64,000 bases of DNA from Desmodus rotundus (GCF_022682495.2 NC_071387.1:152935935-152999934), one strand, 5' to 3'. Positions 1 through 12,344 are shown, counted from the stretch's first letter. Made by a program: numbers and translations. Notes: generated from the letters alone by a model not told the origin.

Positions 1-140
1 CTGGGTTTTGCAGCCAGAAATTTTGGAGACTTATCTTCCTGGCACTGGAACCCTGGGCTGGGATTCTGGTGTGGGGTTGGGATTTGTGGTTGTGTGAGGA
101 GGTGAGTCGTGTTTACCTATGCCACCATCTTCCTTGCTCA
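1..140 (-). mobile_element. L1 5' UTR end, runs off the left edge
   Basis: Read on the minus strand, the sequence beginning near 140 has the typical start of a bat L1 leader (an AAGATGGTGG-type motif followed by a GGTAAAC-like run), the same kind of start seen at the two full-length L1s in this window. Only the first ~140 bases lie inside the window. No target-site duplication can be tested because the other end is missing. Confidence 0.6.
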
Positions 141-299
141 GCTTTTAAATTAGTGTTATTATAGTTCCATAAAATTTGCTAAATAACTTCATATCTCTTG
201 TTCTTTCCCCAACCCCTTCTGTCTTCAAGAGAACATTTACTCAACAGAGAACTATTTGTTCATTGGGATTTGGGTTAGAACTAAACTACTGGTCTTAGT

Positions 300-815
300 G
301 TTCTTAATAAGGAAATATGGCCACCAAATCTACCACCACCCAGCTTCTGGCAACCAGCATTCTACTCTCTGTTTTGACAAATTCACTTTTTTTAGATTCC
401 ACATATTCAGTTCGTATCGTACAGTAAGTATTTGTCTTTTTGTCTGGCATATCTCACATAGCCTAATACTGTCAAGGTCCATCTGTGTTGTTGCAAATGG
501 CAGGGTATCCATCTTTCTTGCAGCTGAATCACAGTCTGTTTTGTGTATATGTAATCACATCTTCTTTATCCATTCATCAATTGACACTTCCGTCATTTTC
601 ATATCTTGGGTTTTATGAATAATGCTGCAATAAACATGGAGGTACAGGTATATTTTCAAGATCATGCTTTCATTTACTTTGAATATATACCTGGATGTTG
701 AACTGATGGATTATAAGGTAGTTCTAAGTTTAGTTTTTTAAAAAACCCATGTTTCCACAGTGGCTACACCAATTTACATTCCCATCAAATTGTCAATTTC
801 TTAGATGTGTGTTTA
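300..815 (-). mobile_element. Old L1 fragment (end of ORF2 and 3' UTR)
   Basis: The minus strand resembles the end of L1 ORF2 and the start of the 3' UTR: the stretch for the conserved segment around the tail of ORF2 (ATGGATAAAGAAG-like, AATACTAC-like and GCTAAGTGAAATA-like words) is recognisable but heavily mutated. No reading frame survives. It is a 5'-truncated, ancient copy. Confidence 0.7.
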
Positions 816-1269
816 ATTATACTGGATTTGTTATCTTCTTTTTGAAGTCTTATCAGGACTAACTTTTATGTTTTGAAGCTATTGTTAGTATATCATGGTT
901 TACTTATTTTCATATATTCTTTCTTGGTAGATTATAACTTTAATAAATATAAAATATCTTTATTCTTATGAATTTTGCCTTTAATTTGATTTCTCAGAAA
1001 CTAATATTTTGTACCATATTGACTGATATGCCTTTTCTTATGTATTTTTACCCAATCCTCTAGTTTTATTTATTTAGTATGTATGTGTGCCTTTTGTGGC
1101 CACAATATGCTTGGGATATTTTTCCTAGCGGACAAGTATTTTTTCACTTTGAGGTAGGATAATGTTTTAGTTTGAATTCCTCAAGTTTTCCACTGTACCC
1201 ATTTTTATTCCTCTCTATTGACATTATGCCACAGTTCAAATTTAATTTATAAAATGCCTAGCTGTTGAT

Positions 1270-1300
<31 letters not shown>

Positions 1301-1864
1301 ATGTATATGTCATATGCTGTTATAATTCTATGGGAATCGATTATACTTAAAGTCTTATCATATTGATTTCATTTCCTTTGGTGTTAATCTATTCATTGAA
1401 CTTATCTTTATTCATGGGCTAGATTTCTAAAATTATGCTTTCTATTTCTGTTTTTCCATTGGTTGTCAAATAATCTTCAATTGAAACATCTTTCTTTATA
1501 GCTCTTAACTAGCTAGGCATTCCCCTGCACTACTGCTGATGACATCTATGATGTCATGAGGGTGGCAGCCATCAACATTGCTGCTCACAGACAGGGCAGT
1601 CCCCAAGATCTCCTTAATAGTTTCAGAAAATTATTTTTAAGATTGCCTTGATACTTCAGATTTCCTGTTAGCTTTTGTGTCTATTTCAGATATTCTGCTT
1701 CCAGTGATTTTGCATACCCTGGTGAGGAAAGTTTGGTCAAAGGTACCAGGACTTCATCCTGGCCCTTACTGGTCTTCCCAGAGCCAACACTGTTTGAATG
1801 ACCTGGCTATTATCACTGTGGTTCTTACCAAGTCAGTGGTCACCATGCCATTTCTTATACCTCT
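816..1864. other. Unassigned AT-rich stretch
   Basis: I recognise no gene or repeat here apart from a TA/TG microsatellite at about 1272-1312. Parts may be very old L1, but I cannot support that by eye. The two ORFs here (64 and 70 aa) look like chance. Confidence 0.4.
1272..1312. repeat. (TA)n(TG)n microsatellite
   Basis: An alternating TA run passes directly into a TG run of about nine units and back to TA-rich sequence. This is a simple dinucleotide repeat with no further signal. Confidence 0.9.
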
Positions 1865-2200
1865 TCTCTAAATGTGCATGTACCACATTTTCTTCTTCAT
1901 CCAGTAATGAGCAGCACCTAGGATGCTGCCATGTCTTGGCTACTGTAAATAATGCTGCAATTAACATGAGGTGTATATATCCAGTTAGAGTTTTCATTTT
2001 GTCAGATTAACACCCAGAAGTGAAATTGTTGGACCATATGATAGTTCTATTTTTAATTTTTTTGAGGAATGTCTATATTGTTTTCCATAGTAGCTTCAGC
2101 AATTTACCTTCCTACCAACAGAGGACATGGGTCCCCTTTTCCCCACGTTCTTATCAACATCTATTATTTCTTTTCTTTTGGATAATTATCCATTCTGACG
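1865..2200 (-). mobile_element. Old L1 fragment (ORF2 tail)
   Basis: Minus-strand L1 sequence covering the conserved tail of ORF2: the 'AAGAAGATGTGGTAC'-like, 'GCAGCATTATTTACAGTAGCC'-like and 'CCCAGCAATTTCACTTCTGGG'-like words are all present in mutated form. It overlaps in content with the neighbouring element that starts near 2230, so it is a separate copy and not an extension of it. Confidence 0.75.
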
Positions 2201-2229
2201 TAACTACCAATTCTTACTGCCTTCACATT

Positions 2230-3882
2230 TTTTTGCCCAACTTTCCAACCCCTTTCCATCTGGAAACCATCAGTTTGTTCTTTCTATCTATGAGTCTGTT
2301 TCTGTTTTGTTTGTTCATTAATTTTGTTCTTTGGATTCCACATATAAGCGAAATCATATAGTATTTGTATTTATCTTTCTTATTTCACTTAGCATAATAC
2401 CCTCTAAGTCCATTCATGTTGTCACAAATGATAAGATTTCATTCTTTTTTATAGCCAAGTAATATTTCCTTGTATATATATACCACCTGTTCTTTATCCA
2501 TTCATCTCATGATGGGCCCTTAGGTTGCTTCTGTATCTTTGATCTTGTAAATTTTTCTGCAGTAAACATAGGGATGCATAAGTATTCTCAAACTGGTGTT
2601 TTGAGTTTCTTCAAATAAATATCCACAAGTAGAATTGTTGGGTCCTAAGTAGTTCTATTTTTTATTTCTTTGAGGAACCACCATACTGTCTTCTGCACAT
2701 TTTAAATCAGATTTTTTTCCTATTGAGTTGTATGAGTTTTTTATATATTTATATTAATGACTTACCAAGTATGATTTGCAAATATTTTCTCTCATTTCAT
2801 AGGTTACCTTTTTATTTTGTTGCTGGTGTCTTGCTGTGCAGAAGCTTGTACATTTGCCATAGCCTCACTTATTTTTGCTGCTATTGCCTTTGCTTTTGGA
2901 GTTAGATCCAAAAAATCATCACCCAACCAATGTCAAGAAGCTTACCACTGATGTTTTCTTTTAGGATTTTCATTGTTTCAGGCTTTACATTCAAATCTTT
3001 AACCTATTTTGACTTAATTTTATATATAAGATAGTAGTCCAGTTTTATTCTTTTGCATGTGGCTGTCCAATTTCCCCAACACCGTTTATTCAAGAGACTA
3101 TCCTTTCCTCATTATATATTTTGACTGCTTTGTTATAAATTAATTGACCATATATACATGGGTTCTCTATTCCATTGAGCTATGTGTATGTTTTCATACT
3201 TATACCATACTCTATTAATCACTGTAGCATTGTAACATAGTTTGGCATTAGGAAGCTTTGCTCTTCTTTCTCAAGATTGCTATGGCCATACAAATTTTAG
3301 GATTGTTTGTTCTATGTTTGTGAAAAATGCTGTTAAAATTATGATGGGGATTGCATTGAATCTATACATGTCTTTAGGTAGTATGGACATTTTAACAATC
3401 TTAATTCTTCCCATCCTTGAGTATGAAATATCTTTCCAAATATTAATGCCTTCTTTAATTTCTTTTAGCAAAATCTTAATCTCTTAGTGTATAGGTTATT
3501 CTTTGTTAAATTTAATCCTAGGTATTACATTCTTTTGATACAGTAGTAAATGAGATTGTCTAATTAATTTTCTTATTAGTGTATAAAATGTAACATTTTA
3601 TATATTAATTTTGTGTCCTGAAGCTTTATTGAATTTGTTGATTAAATATAACAGTTTTTTGGTGAAGTTTTTAGGGGTTTCTATATATAATATGTCATCT
3701 GAGAAGTGTAAATTTTACTTTTTTTTCTCCTGTGTGGATGCCTTCATTTCTTTTTCTTGCCTCATTGCTCTTGCTAGGACTTCCAATACTATACTGAATA
3801 AAACTGGGAGGAGTGAACTTCCTTGATTTCTTACTGATCTTAGAGGAAAAGCTTTTAGTTTTTCACCAACGAGTATGATGTC
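2230..3882 (-). mobile_element. Old L1, 3' half (left of the young L1 insertion)
   Basis: Minus-strand L1 from the 3' UTR (near 2230) through the ORF2 C-terminal region and into the reverse-transcriptase region (near 3800). Order of content, reading leftward from 3882, is RT, thumb, cysteine region, 3' UTR. The frame is broken many times; the longest surviving piece is 63 aa at 3280-3471. At 3882 it is interrupted by the young L1 copy A and resumes at 10635, where the next ORF2 section upstream continues in register. Confidence 0.85.
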
Positions 3883-3897
3883 AGCTGTGTACTTTTC
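3882..3897. repeat. Target-site duplication, left copy (L1 copy A)
   Basis: The 16 bases CAGCTGTGTACTTTTC are repeated exactly at 10619-10634. The two copies bracket the young L1 and mark its insertion. In the element's sense the duplication begins GAAAAG, consistent with first-strand nicking at TTTT/C by an L1 endonuclease. Confidence 0.95.
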
Positions 3898-3934
3898 TTT
3901 TTTTTTTAATTTTTATTGTTATTCAATTACAGTT

Positions 3935-4080
3935 GTATGCCTTTCCTCCCCATCCCTCCACCCCACCCCAGCTGAACCCACCTCCCTCCCCCACCTCCAC
4001 CCTCCCCCTTGATTTTGTCCATGTGTCCTTTATAGTAGTTCCTCTAATCCCCTCTTCCCACTGTCCCCACCCCACTCCCC
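3935..4080 (-). other. G-rich 3' UTR of L1 copy A
   Basis: On the minus strand this part of the 3' UTR contains many runs of three or more G separated by short loops, so it can form G-quadruplexes. A matching tract exists in copy B at 34648-34785. G4-prone 3' UTRs are an established feature of mammalian L1s and have been linked to retrotransposition efficiency. Confidence 0.8.
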
Positions 4081-4149
4081 CCTGGCTATTGTTAGATTGT
4101 TCTTAACTTCAATGTTTCTGGTTATATTTTGATTGCTTTTTTCTTCTAT

Positions 4150-7100
4150 TGATTATGTTCCAGTGAAAGGTGAGATCATATGGTATTTGTCCCTCACTGT
4201 CTGGCTTATTTCACTTAACATAATGCTCTCCAGTTCTATCCATGCTGTTGCAAAGGGTATAAGCTCCTTCTTTCTCTCTGCTGTGTAGAATTCCATTGTG
4301 TAAATGTACCATAGTTTTTGGATTCACTCGTTTGCTGATGGGCACTTAGGTTGCTTCCAGTACTTGGCTATTGTAAATTGTGCTGCTATGAACATTGGAG
4401 TGCACAGGCTCTTTTGGATTGGTGTTTCAGGGTTCTTAGGGTATAATCCCAGCACTGGAATTGCTGGGTCAAAGGGCAGTTTCATTTTTAGTTTTCTGAG
4501 GAAATTCCATATTGTTTTCCACAGTGGCCTCACCAGTCTGCATTCCCACCAAATGTGCACTAGGGTTCCCTTTTCTCCGCATCCTCTCCAACATTTGTCT
4601 GTGGATTTGTTTATGTTGGCCACTCTGACTGGTGTGAGATGGTATCTCATTGTGGTTTTAATTTGCATCTCTCTGATGGCTAGTGATGCTGAGCATCTTT
4701 TCATGTCTCTGGGCCCTCTGTATGCCTTCCTTGGAGAAGTGTCTGTTCAAGTCCTTTGCCCATTTTTTAATTGGGTTGTTTGTCTTCCTGGAGTGGAGTC
4801 GTGTGAGTTCTTTATATATTTTGGAGATCAGGCCCTTGTCTGAGGTATCATTGGCAAATATGATTTCCCATACTGTTGGTTCTCTTTTCATTTTAATGCT
4901 GTTAACTTTAGCCATGCAGAAGCTTTTTATTTTGATGAGGTCCCATTTGTTTATTCTTTCCTTTATGTCCCTTGCTTTAGGGGACATGTCTGTGAGGATG
5001 TTGCTGCGTGGAATGTCTGAGATCTTCCTGCCAATGTTTTCCTCTAGGATTTTTATGGTGTTACAACTTATATTTAAGTCTTTTATCCATCTTGAGTTTA
5101 TCTTCATGTATGGCGTAAGTTGGTGACTGAGTTTCATTTTTTTGCACGTAGCTGTCCAGATCTCCCAACACCATCTGTTGAAGAGGCTATTTTTGCTCCA
5201 TTTTATGCTCCTGCCTCCTTTGTCAAGTATTAATTGACCGTAAAGACTTGAGTATATTTCTGGGCTCTCTGTTCTGTTCCATTGGTCTATGTGCCTGTTT
5301 TTATGCCGGTACCAGGCTGTTTTGATTACAGTGGCCTTGTAATACAGTTTGATATCAGGTATTGTGATCCCTCCTGCTTTGTTCTTCTTTCTCAAAACTG
5401 CTGCAGCTATTTGGGGTCATTTATGGTTCCATATAAATTTCTGAAATGTTTGTTCTATATCTGTGAAATATGTCATGGGTACTCTAATAGGGATTGCATT
5501 GAATCTATAGATTGCTTTGGTAGTATGGCCATTTTGATGATGTTAATTCTTCAAAACATGAGCATGGTACATGCTTCCATTTGTTTGTGTCTTCCTTAAT
5601 TTCTTTCTTCAGCGTTGTGTAGTTTTCTGAGTACAGGTCTTTTACATCCTTGGTTAGGTTTATTCCTAGGTACTTTATTTTTCTTGTTGCTATATCAAAT
5701 GGGATTTTTTTCCTGATTTCTGTTTCTGCAGTTTCGTTGTTGGTATACAGGAATGCCTTTGATTTCTGAGTATTGACTTTGTATCCAGCTGTTTTGCCAA
5801 ATTCATCTATTAGGTCGAGTAGTTTTTTGGTGGAGTCTATAGGATTTTCCATGTACACTATCATGTCATCTGCAAACAGTGACTGTTTCATTTTCTCCTT
5901 TCCAATTTGGATGCCTTTTATTTCTTTTTCTTGTCTGATTGCTGTGGCTAGGACTTCCAATACTATGTTGAATAGGAGTGGTGAGAGAGGGCATCCTTGT
6001 CTTGTTCCTGATCTTAGTGGGAAAGCTCTAAGTTTTTGTCCATTGAGTATGATGTTGGCTGTAGGTCTCTCATATATGGCCTTTATTATGTTGAGGAATG
6101 CTCCCTTTATTCACACTTTGCTGAGTGCTTTTATCAGAAATGGGTTCTGTATCTTATCAAATGCTTTTTCCGCATCTATTGATATGATCATGTGATTTTT
6201 GTCTTTGCTGTTGTTGATGTGATGTATTATGTTTATTGATTTGCGAATATTGTACCATCCTTGCATCCCTGGGATGAATCCCACTTGGTCATGGTGTATG
6301 ATCTTTTGCTGGATGCGGTTTGCCAATATTTTGTTGAGAATTTTAGCGTCTATGTTCATCAGCGATATTGGCCTGAAGTTTTCTTTCTTTGTTGTGTCTT
6401 TATCTGGTTTTGGGATTAGGATGATGCTGGCTTCATAAAAAGCATTTGGGAGTCTTCCATCAGTTTGGATTTTTTCGAATAGTCTGTGTGAAGGATTGGG
6501 GTTAGCTCTTCCTTAAATCCTTTGTAGAATTCTCCTGTGAAACCATCTGGTCCTGGTCTTTTGTGTGTTGGGAGTTTTTTGATGACTGCTTCAATTTCCT
6601 CTGCTGTTATAGGTCTGTTCAGGTTTTCTGCATCTTCATTCAGTTTTGGAAGATTATATGTTTCTAGAAATGTGTCCATTTCACCTAGGTTTTCAAATTT
6701 CTTAGCATACAGTTCTTCGTAGTAATTTCTTACAATCCTTTGTATTTCTGTGGTATCAGTTGTAATCTCTCCTCTTTCATTTCTAATTGTATTTATTTGG
6801 ATCCTCTTTTCTTCTTGATGAGCCTACTTAAAGGCTTGTCGATTTTGTTTATCTTTTCAAAGAACCAGCTCCTGGATTCATTGATCCTTAGAATTGTGCT
6901 TTTAGTCTCTATGTCATTTAACTCTGCTCTGATCTTGGTTATTTCCTTCCTTCTGCTTGCTCTGGGCTGTCTTTGTTGTTGTTCCTCCAGTTCTTGTAGG
7001 CATAGGGTTAGGTTGTTTGTTTGAAATGTTTCTATCTTTTTAAGATAGGCCTGTATTGCTATGAACTTCCCTCTCAGGACTGCCTTTGCTGTGTCCCATA

Positions 7101-7926
7101 GGTTGTCGGTTGTTGTGAGTTCATTTTCATTTGTTTCCAGGAAGTTTTTGATTTCTTCCCTAATCTCGTTCTTGACCCATTCATTGTTTAATAGCATGCT
7201 ATTCAGTCTCCATGATTTTGAGTGTTTGGGTTTTTTTCCTTTGGGGTTGGTTTCTAGTTTCAGTCCCTTGTGGTCAGAGAAAATGCTTGATATGATTTCA
7301 ATTTTCTTGAATTTGTTGAGGCTTGCTTTGTGTCCTATCATGTGGTCTATCTTTGAAAAAGTTCCATGTACACTTGAAAAGAATGTGTATTTTGCTTCTT
7401 TGGGATGAAAAGCTCTCTCTATATATATTAGTTAAGTCCATTTCATCTAGGGTTTTGTTAAGTGACACAATATCCTTATTGATATTTTGTTGGGAAGACC
7501 TGTCTGTTTTTGAACAAAGATATTGTTCTCAATATCTTTCTTGAAATCCTCCAAGATTTTCTTTATGTATTTGGGTGCTCCTATGTTGGGTGCATATATA
7601 TTTAATGTTTATGTCTTCTTGGTGGATTCTTCCTTTGAGTATTATGAAGTGACCTTCTGGGTCCTCTTTATGGCCCTTCTTTGGAAGTCTATTTTGTCTG
7701 ATATGAGTATTGCTACCCCTGCTTTTTTTTCCTGTCCGTTTGCTTGGAAAATTTTTTTCCAGCCCTTCACTTTCAGTCTGTGTAAATCTTTTGTCCTGAG
7801 ATGGGTCTCTTGTAGGCAGCATATGTGTGGGTCCTGTTTTGTTATCCATTCAGCTATTCTATGTCTTTTGATTGGAGCATTTAATCCATTTACACTTCAG
7901 GTTATTATCTATAGGTAGTTATTCAT
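4150..7926 (-). pseudogene. L1 ORF2 (endonuclease-reverse transcriptase), broken
   Basis: Remnant of the bifunctional L1 ORF2 protein, which nicks target DNA and reverse-transcribes L1 RNA. Reading from the first ATG (7924-7926), codon 10 is TGA (7897-7899) and the next codon, at the position of the endonuclease's conserved asparagine, reads Ser. Recognisable blocks follow: QETHL of the endonuclease (near 7810), the SDH endonuclease motif (near 7280), the RT region with FADD (near 5870), and the cysteine-containing C-terminal region (near 4570). Further breaks include a 4-bp insertion near 7420, loss of frame near 6810 and 6430, and a TGA at 5417-5419 just after the RT domain. The TGA codons at 7897 and 5417 recur at the same positions in copy B. 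No functional product is possible. Confidence 0.93.
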
Positions 7927-7978
7927 TGCCTTTTTTTCCTACCTGTGTTCCTCTCTCTTTCTCTTTTCCTTCCTTTCC

Positions 7979-8883
7979 TTAAAGCAGTCCCTTTAGCATC
8001 TCTTACAGAGCTAGTTTGGTGGAAGCATATTCTTTTAGACTTCTTTTGTCTGGGAAACTCTTTATTTGGCCTTCTATCTTGATTGAGAGCCTTTCTGGGT
8101 AAAGTAGTCTTGGTTGCAGGCCCCTGGTTCTCATTACTTGGAATATTTTTTGCCATTCTCTTCTGGCTTGGAGCATTTCCATTGAGAAGTCAGTTGCTAA
8201 CCTTATTGGGGCTCCCTTGTATGTTACTTCCTGTTTCTCCCTTGCTGCCTTTAAGACCCTGTCTTTGTCTTGGAATTTTTCCATTTTAATTATGATGTGT
8301 CTTGCAGTGGGCCTCTTTGGGCTCCTCTTGCTTGGGACTCTCTGTGTTTCCTGGATTTGTGTGGCTTTTTCTCTCCTCAGATTAGGGAAATTTTCCATCA
8401 TTACTTTTTCAAACAGGTTTTCTATCCCTTGCTCTTCTTCTTCTCCTTCTGGTATTCCTATTATACGGATATTGTTACGTTTCATGTTGTCCTGCAATTC
8501 CCTTACTGCCTCTTCATTCTTTCTGAGCCTCTTTTCCTTTTCTTGCTCTTTCTGGGTCTTTTTTCTACTTTGTCCTCCAGCTCGCTGATCCGATCCTCTG
8601 CTTCATCAAGTCTGCTTTTCATTCCTTCTACTATGTTCTTCAATTCAGAAATTGTATTCTTCACTTCCTCTTGGCCCTTGTTGATAGTTTCTATTTCCTT
8701 TTTCATGTCGATATAGTTTGCAGTGAGTTCATTGTAGTTTCCTTGTAGTTTCTGGTAGTTGTCTGTAAGCTCAGAGAGCTCAGTGAGCTTCCTGATGACC
8801 ATTGTCTTGAACTCAGTATCTGATAGTTGAGTTGTCTCTTTTTCAGTTAGCATTCTTTCTGAGGCTTCCTCCTTTCCTTTCAT
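7979..8883 (-). pseudogene. L1 ORF1 (RNA-binding chaperone), broken
   Basis: Remnant of the trimeric L1 ORF1 RNA-binding protein. It starts MKGKEEASER like the intact copy B protein and has the same order: acidic N-terminus, coiled coil, RRM with the NIRIIGIPEG motif, and C-terminal domain. A one-base loss in an A-run near 8563 shifts the frame at about residue 108, and a CAA to TAA change (8003-8005) removes the last nine or so codons. The two open pieces are 8503-8883 (126 aa) and 8003-8497 (164 aa). Apart from these lesions it is nearly identical to the copy B protein. Confidence 0.95.
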
Positions 8884-10618
8884 TTGGGGATCGTTTCTTT
8901 GTCTTCCCCTTGTTTGTGAGACTCTTCTTTTTAGCCTCTGCTTCTTAAATTGATCTAGTCTGACTTCTTGAGTTTATGGTATGAACTTCTATGGTAGAAT
9001 GCCAGTGGGATTCAGTGGTGCTGTCTCCTTAATCTCCTGTGCTCACTGGTCTTGAGCTGATGTTTATGAGTGTAACACGGTCTAACTCTGGTCCTTTCAG
9101 CACTCCAGGTTTTCTTGTCTCACCTGTGGGAAAAAGAGAAAGGGGGGGGGGGAGAAAAAAAAAACGAAGAAGGGAAGGAGGGAAAAAGGAAATAGAAAAG
9201 GAATGGAAGGAAGGAAGAAGGAATAAAGAAAGATTGGAGGCAAGATAAGGAATTTCAACAAAAATTAAAACAACAGAATAAATAAAAGAAGGCAGGAAGA
9301 AGGAATGAAAAAGGTAAAGGTGGAAGGAAGAAGGAATAAAAGAAAGAGAGAAGGACAGAAAGGAAGAAGGAATTCAGGGGGAAAGGAGGAAAGAAAAGGA
9401 AAAAAAAAGAAAAGTCTTCTGCTGGCTTTAAACTGGTCAGGTTAGTTCTGCTGGTCTTCCTGTCTGTGGAACAGGAGGGGGTGGTTGGAAGGATTGGTTT
9501 CACTTTTCTCCCTTCCTGAGCCACACTCTTCACTGTTGTTCAGCCTTCAGTCTAGTTCCTCCAGGTCCTTCTGCTCCCCACTAGACCTTTAGTTCCCCAG
9601 CTGTGCTGTCCTTGAGTTGCACCAATTAGGGGCGACTCACATTCCACCTTCTTGCTCTTTGCTGTCTTATATGCTAGGGGCTCTCGGTGCTGCTTTGGGG
9701 TAGTTCAGCCCCCTACTGGGTCGAGTCTTTCCAGGGATTGCAGTCTCCCCTAACCCTGCAGCTCCCCTCTGCTGGGCATTCTGCCTTCCTCCTAGAGAGC
9801 CAGTAGGCCCTGCAGAGTTCTGTGCGCAGGGGCTATGTAGGAGTTTTTCAGAATAGTGCTATTGGGTGTGGTCGCCTGCAGGCAGCCAGGCTGTTGATCG
9901 GGTTGTGTGGCCGATCTCCGCTTTGGACTTGGGTTGGTTTCCGATCCCCCGCTTTGGTTCTGTGCACGGGGGCAGCCATCCACCGATCCGGTTACTCCCC
10001 CACCCAGGAGCTGATTGGGGTACGCACCCACGGGGGCACTTTGGGTCTGGCGCTCAGGCAGCTGGGCAGCTTATTAGGGAGTGTGCTCACCCAGAGTTTC
10101 AGTTGTGGGCCCCTAGTCCACTAATCTGGGTGCAAGCCAGCCGGGCTTCAGGTGAGCGCCAGGGCTGCTTTTCCGAGTTCACAGTCCAGGGGCTGAGGGG
10201 GGAGGGGCGCCACAGGCCGAGGCTGCTGCTGAGAGTTCTCTAACTAGCAGCTGAGTGCCTCTATTTTCTTTTCCTTTTTGAGAAATTCTTCCTATTCAAG
10301 CCCCCCTGGTCCAAACAAGTACCTGACTGCTCACAGCTCAGCCCGGCTCTTTCCCAAGAATCCTGCAGCAGACCCTGAGCCCAGGCCGGGGCTTTAGCAG
10401 CCCTGGTCCCTGCGCAGGTCCCAGGGACCTTATTGTCCTTAAGCACTCTTCTTACCATCTGATCTTTCAATGTCCTCTATCTTTGGTCTCCGATCTTCAT
10501 ATATGCTGGAATACTGTTGGCTGTTCGCTCTGCTCCTCAGATCAGGTAGGTATTTCACTGGTGTTGAGGGGAAGTGGACTCTGCTCCCACCTATCTCGCT
10601 GCCATCTTCCCAAAAAGC
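8884..10618 (-). promoter_or_regulatory. L1 copy A 5' UTR with internal promoter region
   Basis: About 1.7 kb lies upstream of ORF1 on the minus strand. The distal part (about 9550-10610) is GC-rich with many CpGs, as expected for the internal pol II promoter of an L1. The proximal part (about 9125-9420) is a polypyrimidine tract in the element's sense. An 92-codon sense ORF (9255-9533) reads across the tract. Confidence 0.75.
9125..9420 (-). repeat. Polypyrimidine tract in L1 leader (copy A)
   Basis: Roughly 300 bases of almost pure purine on the plus strand (polypyrimidine in the L1 sense), built from CCTT, CTTC and TTTC words, including a run of 11 C in the L1 sense. The same tract, nearly base for base, is present in copy B at 29277-29562, so it is a feature of the subfamily and not a local expansion. 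Confidence 0.9.
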
Positions 10619-10634
10619 CAGCTGTGTACTTTTC
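10619..10634. repeat. Target-site duplication, right copy (L1 copy A)
   Basis: Exact 16-bp match to 3882-3897. Confidence 0.95.
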
Positions 10635-12235
10635 ATATATGGCCTTTATTATAACTTTGAAGTACCTTCCCTCTATACCCACTTTGTTGTGAGTTTGTCT
10701 TATTTTTTTTAACATAAGTAGATGTTGAATTTTTTCAAATGCTTTATCTGCATCTATCTAGATGATTATATCATTTTTATCCTTCATTTTGTTAATGTGG
10801 TACATCACATTGATTGATGCTTGAATGCTGAAACATCCTATTATCCCGGGGATAAATTTCACTTGATCATAATGAATGATCCTTTTAATATATTGTTGAA
10901 TTCTCTTCACTAAGATTTTGTTGAGGATTTTTGCATGTTTAGGAATATTGGCCTGTAATTTTCTTTTACTGTGGTGTTATTGTCTGGCTTTGGTATCAGG
11001 GTAATGTTGGCTTTATTAAATATTTGACATTTCCCTCCTTTTCTATTTTTGGGAATAGTTTGAGAAATATTGTATTAAGTCTTCTTTAAGCATTTCGTAA
11101 AATTCACCATTAAGGCATCTTGTCCTGGATGTTTGTTTACTGGGAGATTTTTTTTTTTACTGATTCAATATTTTTTTTAGCAATCAATATGGTCAGATTT
11201 TCTATCTTTTAGAATTCAAACTTGGTGGGTTGTATGCTTCTAGCAATTTGTCCTTTCTTCTGGGTTGTTCAATTTTTTCATTTATAAATGCTTAGACTTT
11301 TATATGCCTTTTAATTTGTGTGTTGTCAATTATAACAGCTCCTCTTTATTTTTAATTTGAATCCTTTATCTTCTTTTGTGAGTGTAGCTAAAAGTTTGTC
11401 TGTTTTGTATACCTTTCAAAAAAAAAAGAAATATCTCTTAGTTTCAGTGATATTATCTATTGTTATTTAGTCTCTACTTTACTTATTTCCTCCCTGATTT
11501 ATATTGCCTTCTTTCTCTGTAGCTTACTTTTTTTCTAATTCACTGAGTTATAACGTTAGTTTGCTTATTTGAGGTTTTTATTTACTTTTTAATTTTTTTC
11601 TAGAGAGGGGGTGGGAAGGAGAAAGAGAGGGAAAGGAACATCAATTGGCTTCCCTCTGTAAGTGCCCTGACTGGGATCCAAACCTGCAACCCAAGTACAT
11701 GCCCCAGTTGAAATCAAACCAGCGACATTTTGGTTTGCTGGATGACACCTAACCAACTAAGACACACTGTCTGGGGATACTTGAGGTTTCTAAGTAAACA
11801 TTTATTACTTTGATCTTCCCTATTAGAATTTTTTTTTTGCAGTATTCCACAACTTTCAATGTGTTGTATTTTCATTTTCATTTGTCTCATTTTTTAAAAT
11901 TTCTTTTAATTTTTTGACACATTGCTTGTGCAGGTTGTGTTGTTTAATCTCTGCATATTTGTAAATTTTTCTGTTTTCTACTTGTAATTATTTTCTAGTT
12001 TCATATCATGTGATCAGAAAAGATGCTTCATACAATTTCAGTCTTCTGAAATGGTTTAAAATCTGTTCTTTGGCCTCTCATATGACCTTTCTGAAGTAAG
12101 TGCTTTGTGAAACTTGAGAATATGTATTCTATTGCTTTTGGATGGACTGTTCTATATACATGGGTTAATTTCATCTGGTTTAATGTGTTAAGAGCTTGAC
12201 CTACTTGTGTCAATGAGAAGACTGGACTGAATGGA
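10635..12235 (-). mobile_element. Old L1, ORF2 middle and endonuclease end (right of the insertion)
   Basis: Continuation of the old L1 interrupted at 3882. Minus-strand content runs from the endonuclease C-terminus (LNQMKLTHVYRT and FKPFQKTEI-like residues, 12028-12213) through the linker to the start of the RT region near 10640. It contains a Ves SINE at 11583-11777. There are multiple stops and indels and no usable frame. The endonuclease N-terminus is missing: the sequence from 12236 to 12344 is not recognisable. Confidence 0.85.
11583..11777 (-). mobile_element. Ves-type tRNA-derived SINE
   Basis: On the minus strand this is a tRNA-derived SINE: a tRNA-like head with an A-box-like TTAGTTGGTTAGG, a B-box-like GGTTTGATTTC (rc of 11710-11720), the GATCCCAGTCAGGGCA block, then a CTCTCTTTCTCC-rich body and a short A-rich tail at 11583. 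This order matches the Ves family of bats. Flanks TTATTTGAGGTTTTTA (about 11564) and GATACTTGAGGTTTCTA (about 11776) look like a decayed target-site duplication. It inserted into the old L1. Confidence 0.85.
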
Positions 12236-12344
12236 TCTTAATTAACAAAGGGGAGAGTAATGTATATGAGGTTTGAAAATCAGGCAACTTCCAGATCATT
12301 CAGGGCTTGGAAGATTTTAAACTGGCTCTGGTGAACGTGTAGAA

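Larger units (their letters stand above)
3898..10618 (-). mobile_element. Near full-length young L1 (copy A)
   Basis: A complete L1 in minus orientation: poly(A) tail as a T-run at 3898, G-rich 3' UTR, ORF2, ORF1, and a ~1.7-kb GC-rich 5' UTR whose start (GGGAAGATGGCAGCGAG on the minus strand) lies near 10612. The polyadenylation signal AATAAA is at 3912-3917 (minus). It is very similar to copy B at 28053-34842. It sits in the RT region of an older L1 of the same orientation and is bounded by a perfect 16-bp duplication, so it inserted by target-primed reverse transcription and is fairly recent. Both ORFs are broken. Confidence 0.96.

Noticed and set aside
9039..9248. Lys/Arg/Glu-rich 69-codon ORF
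   Set aside because: It is the antisense reading of the L1 polypyrimidine tract.
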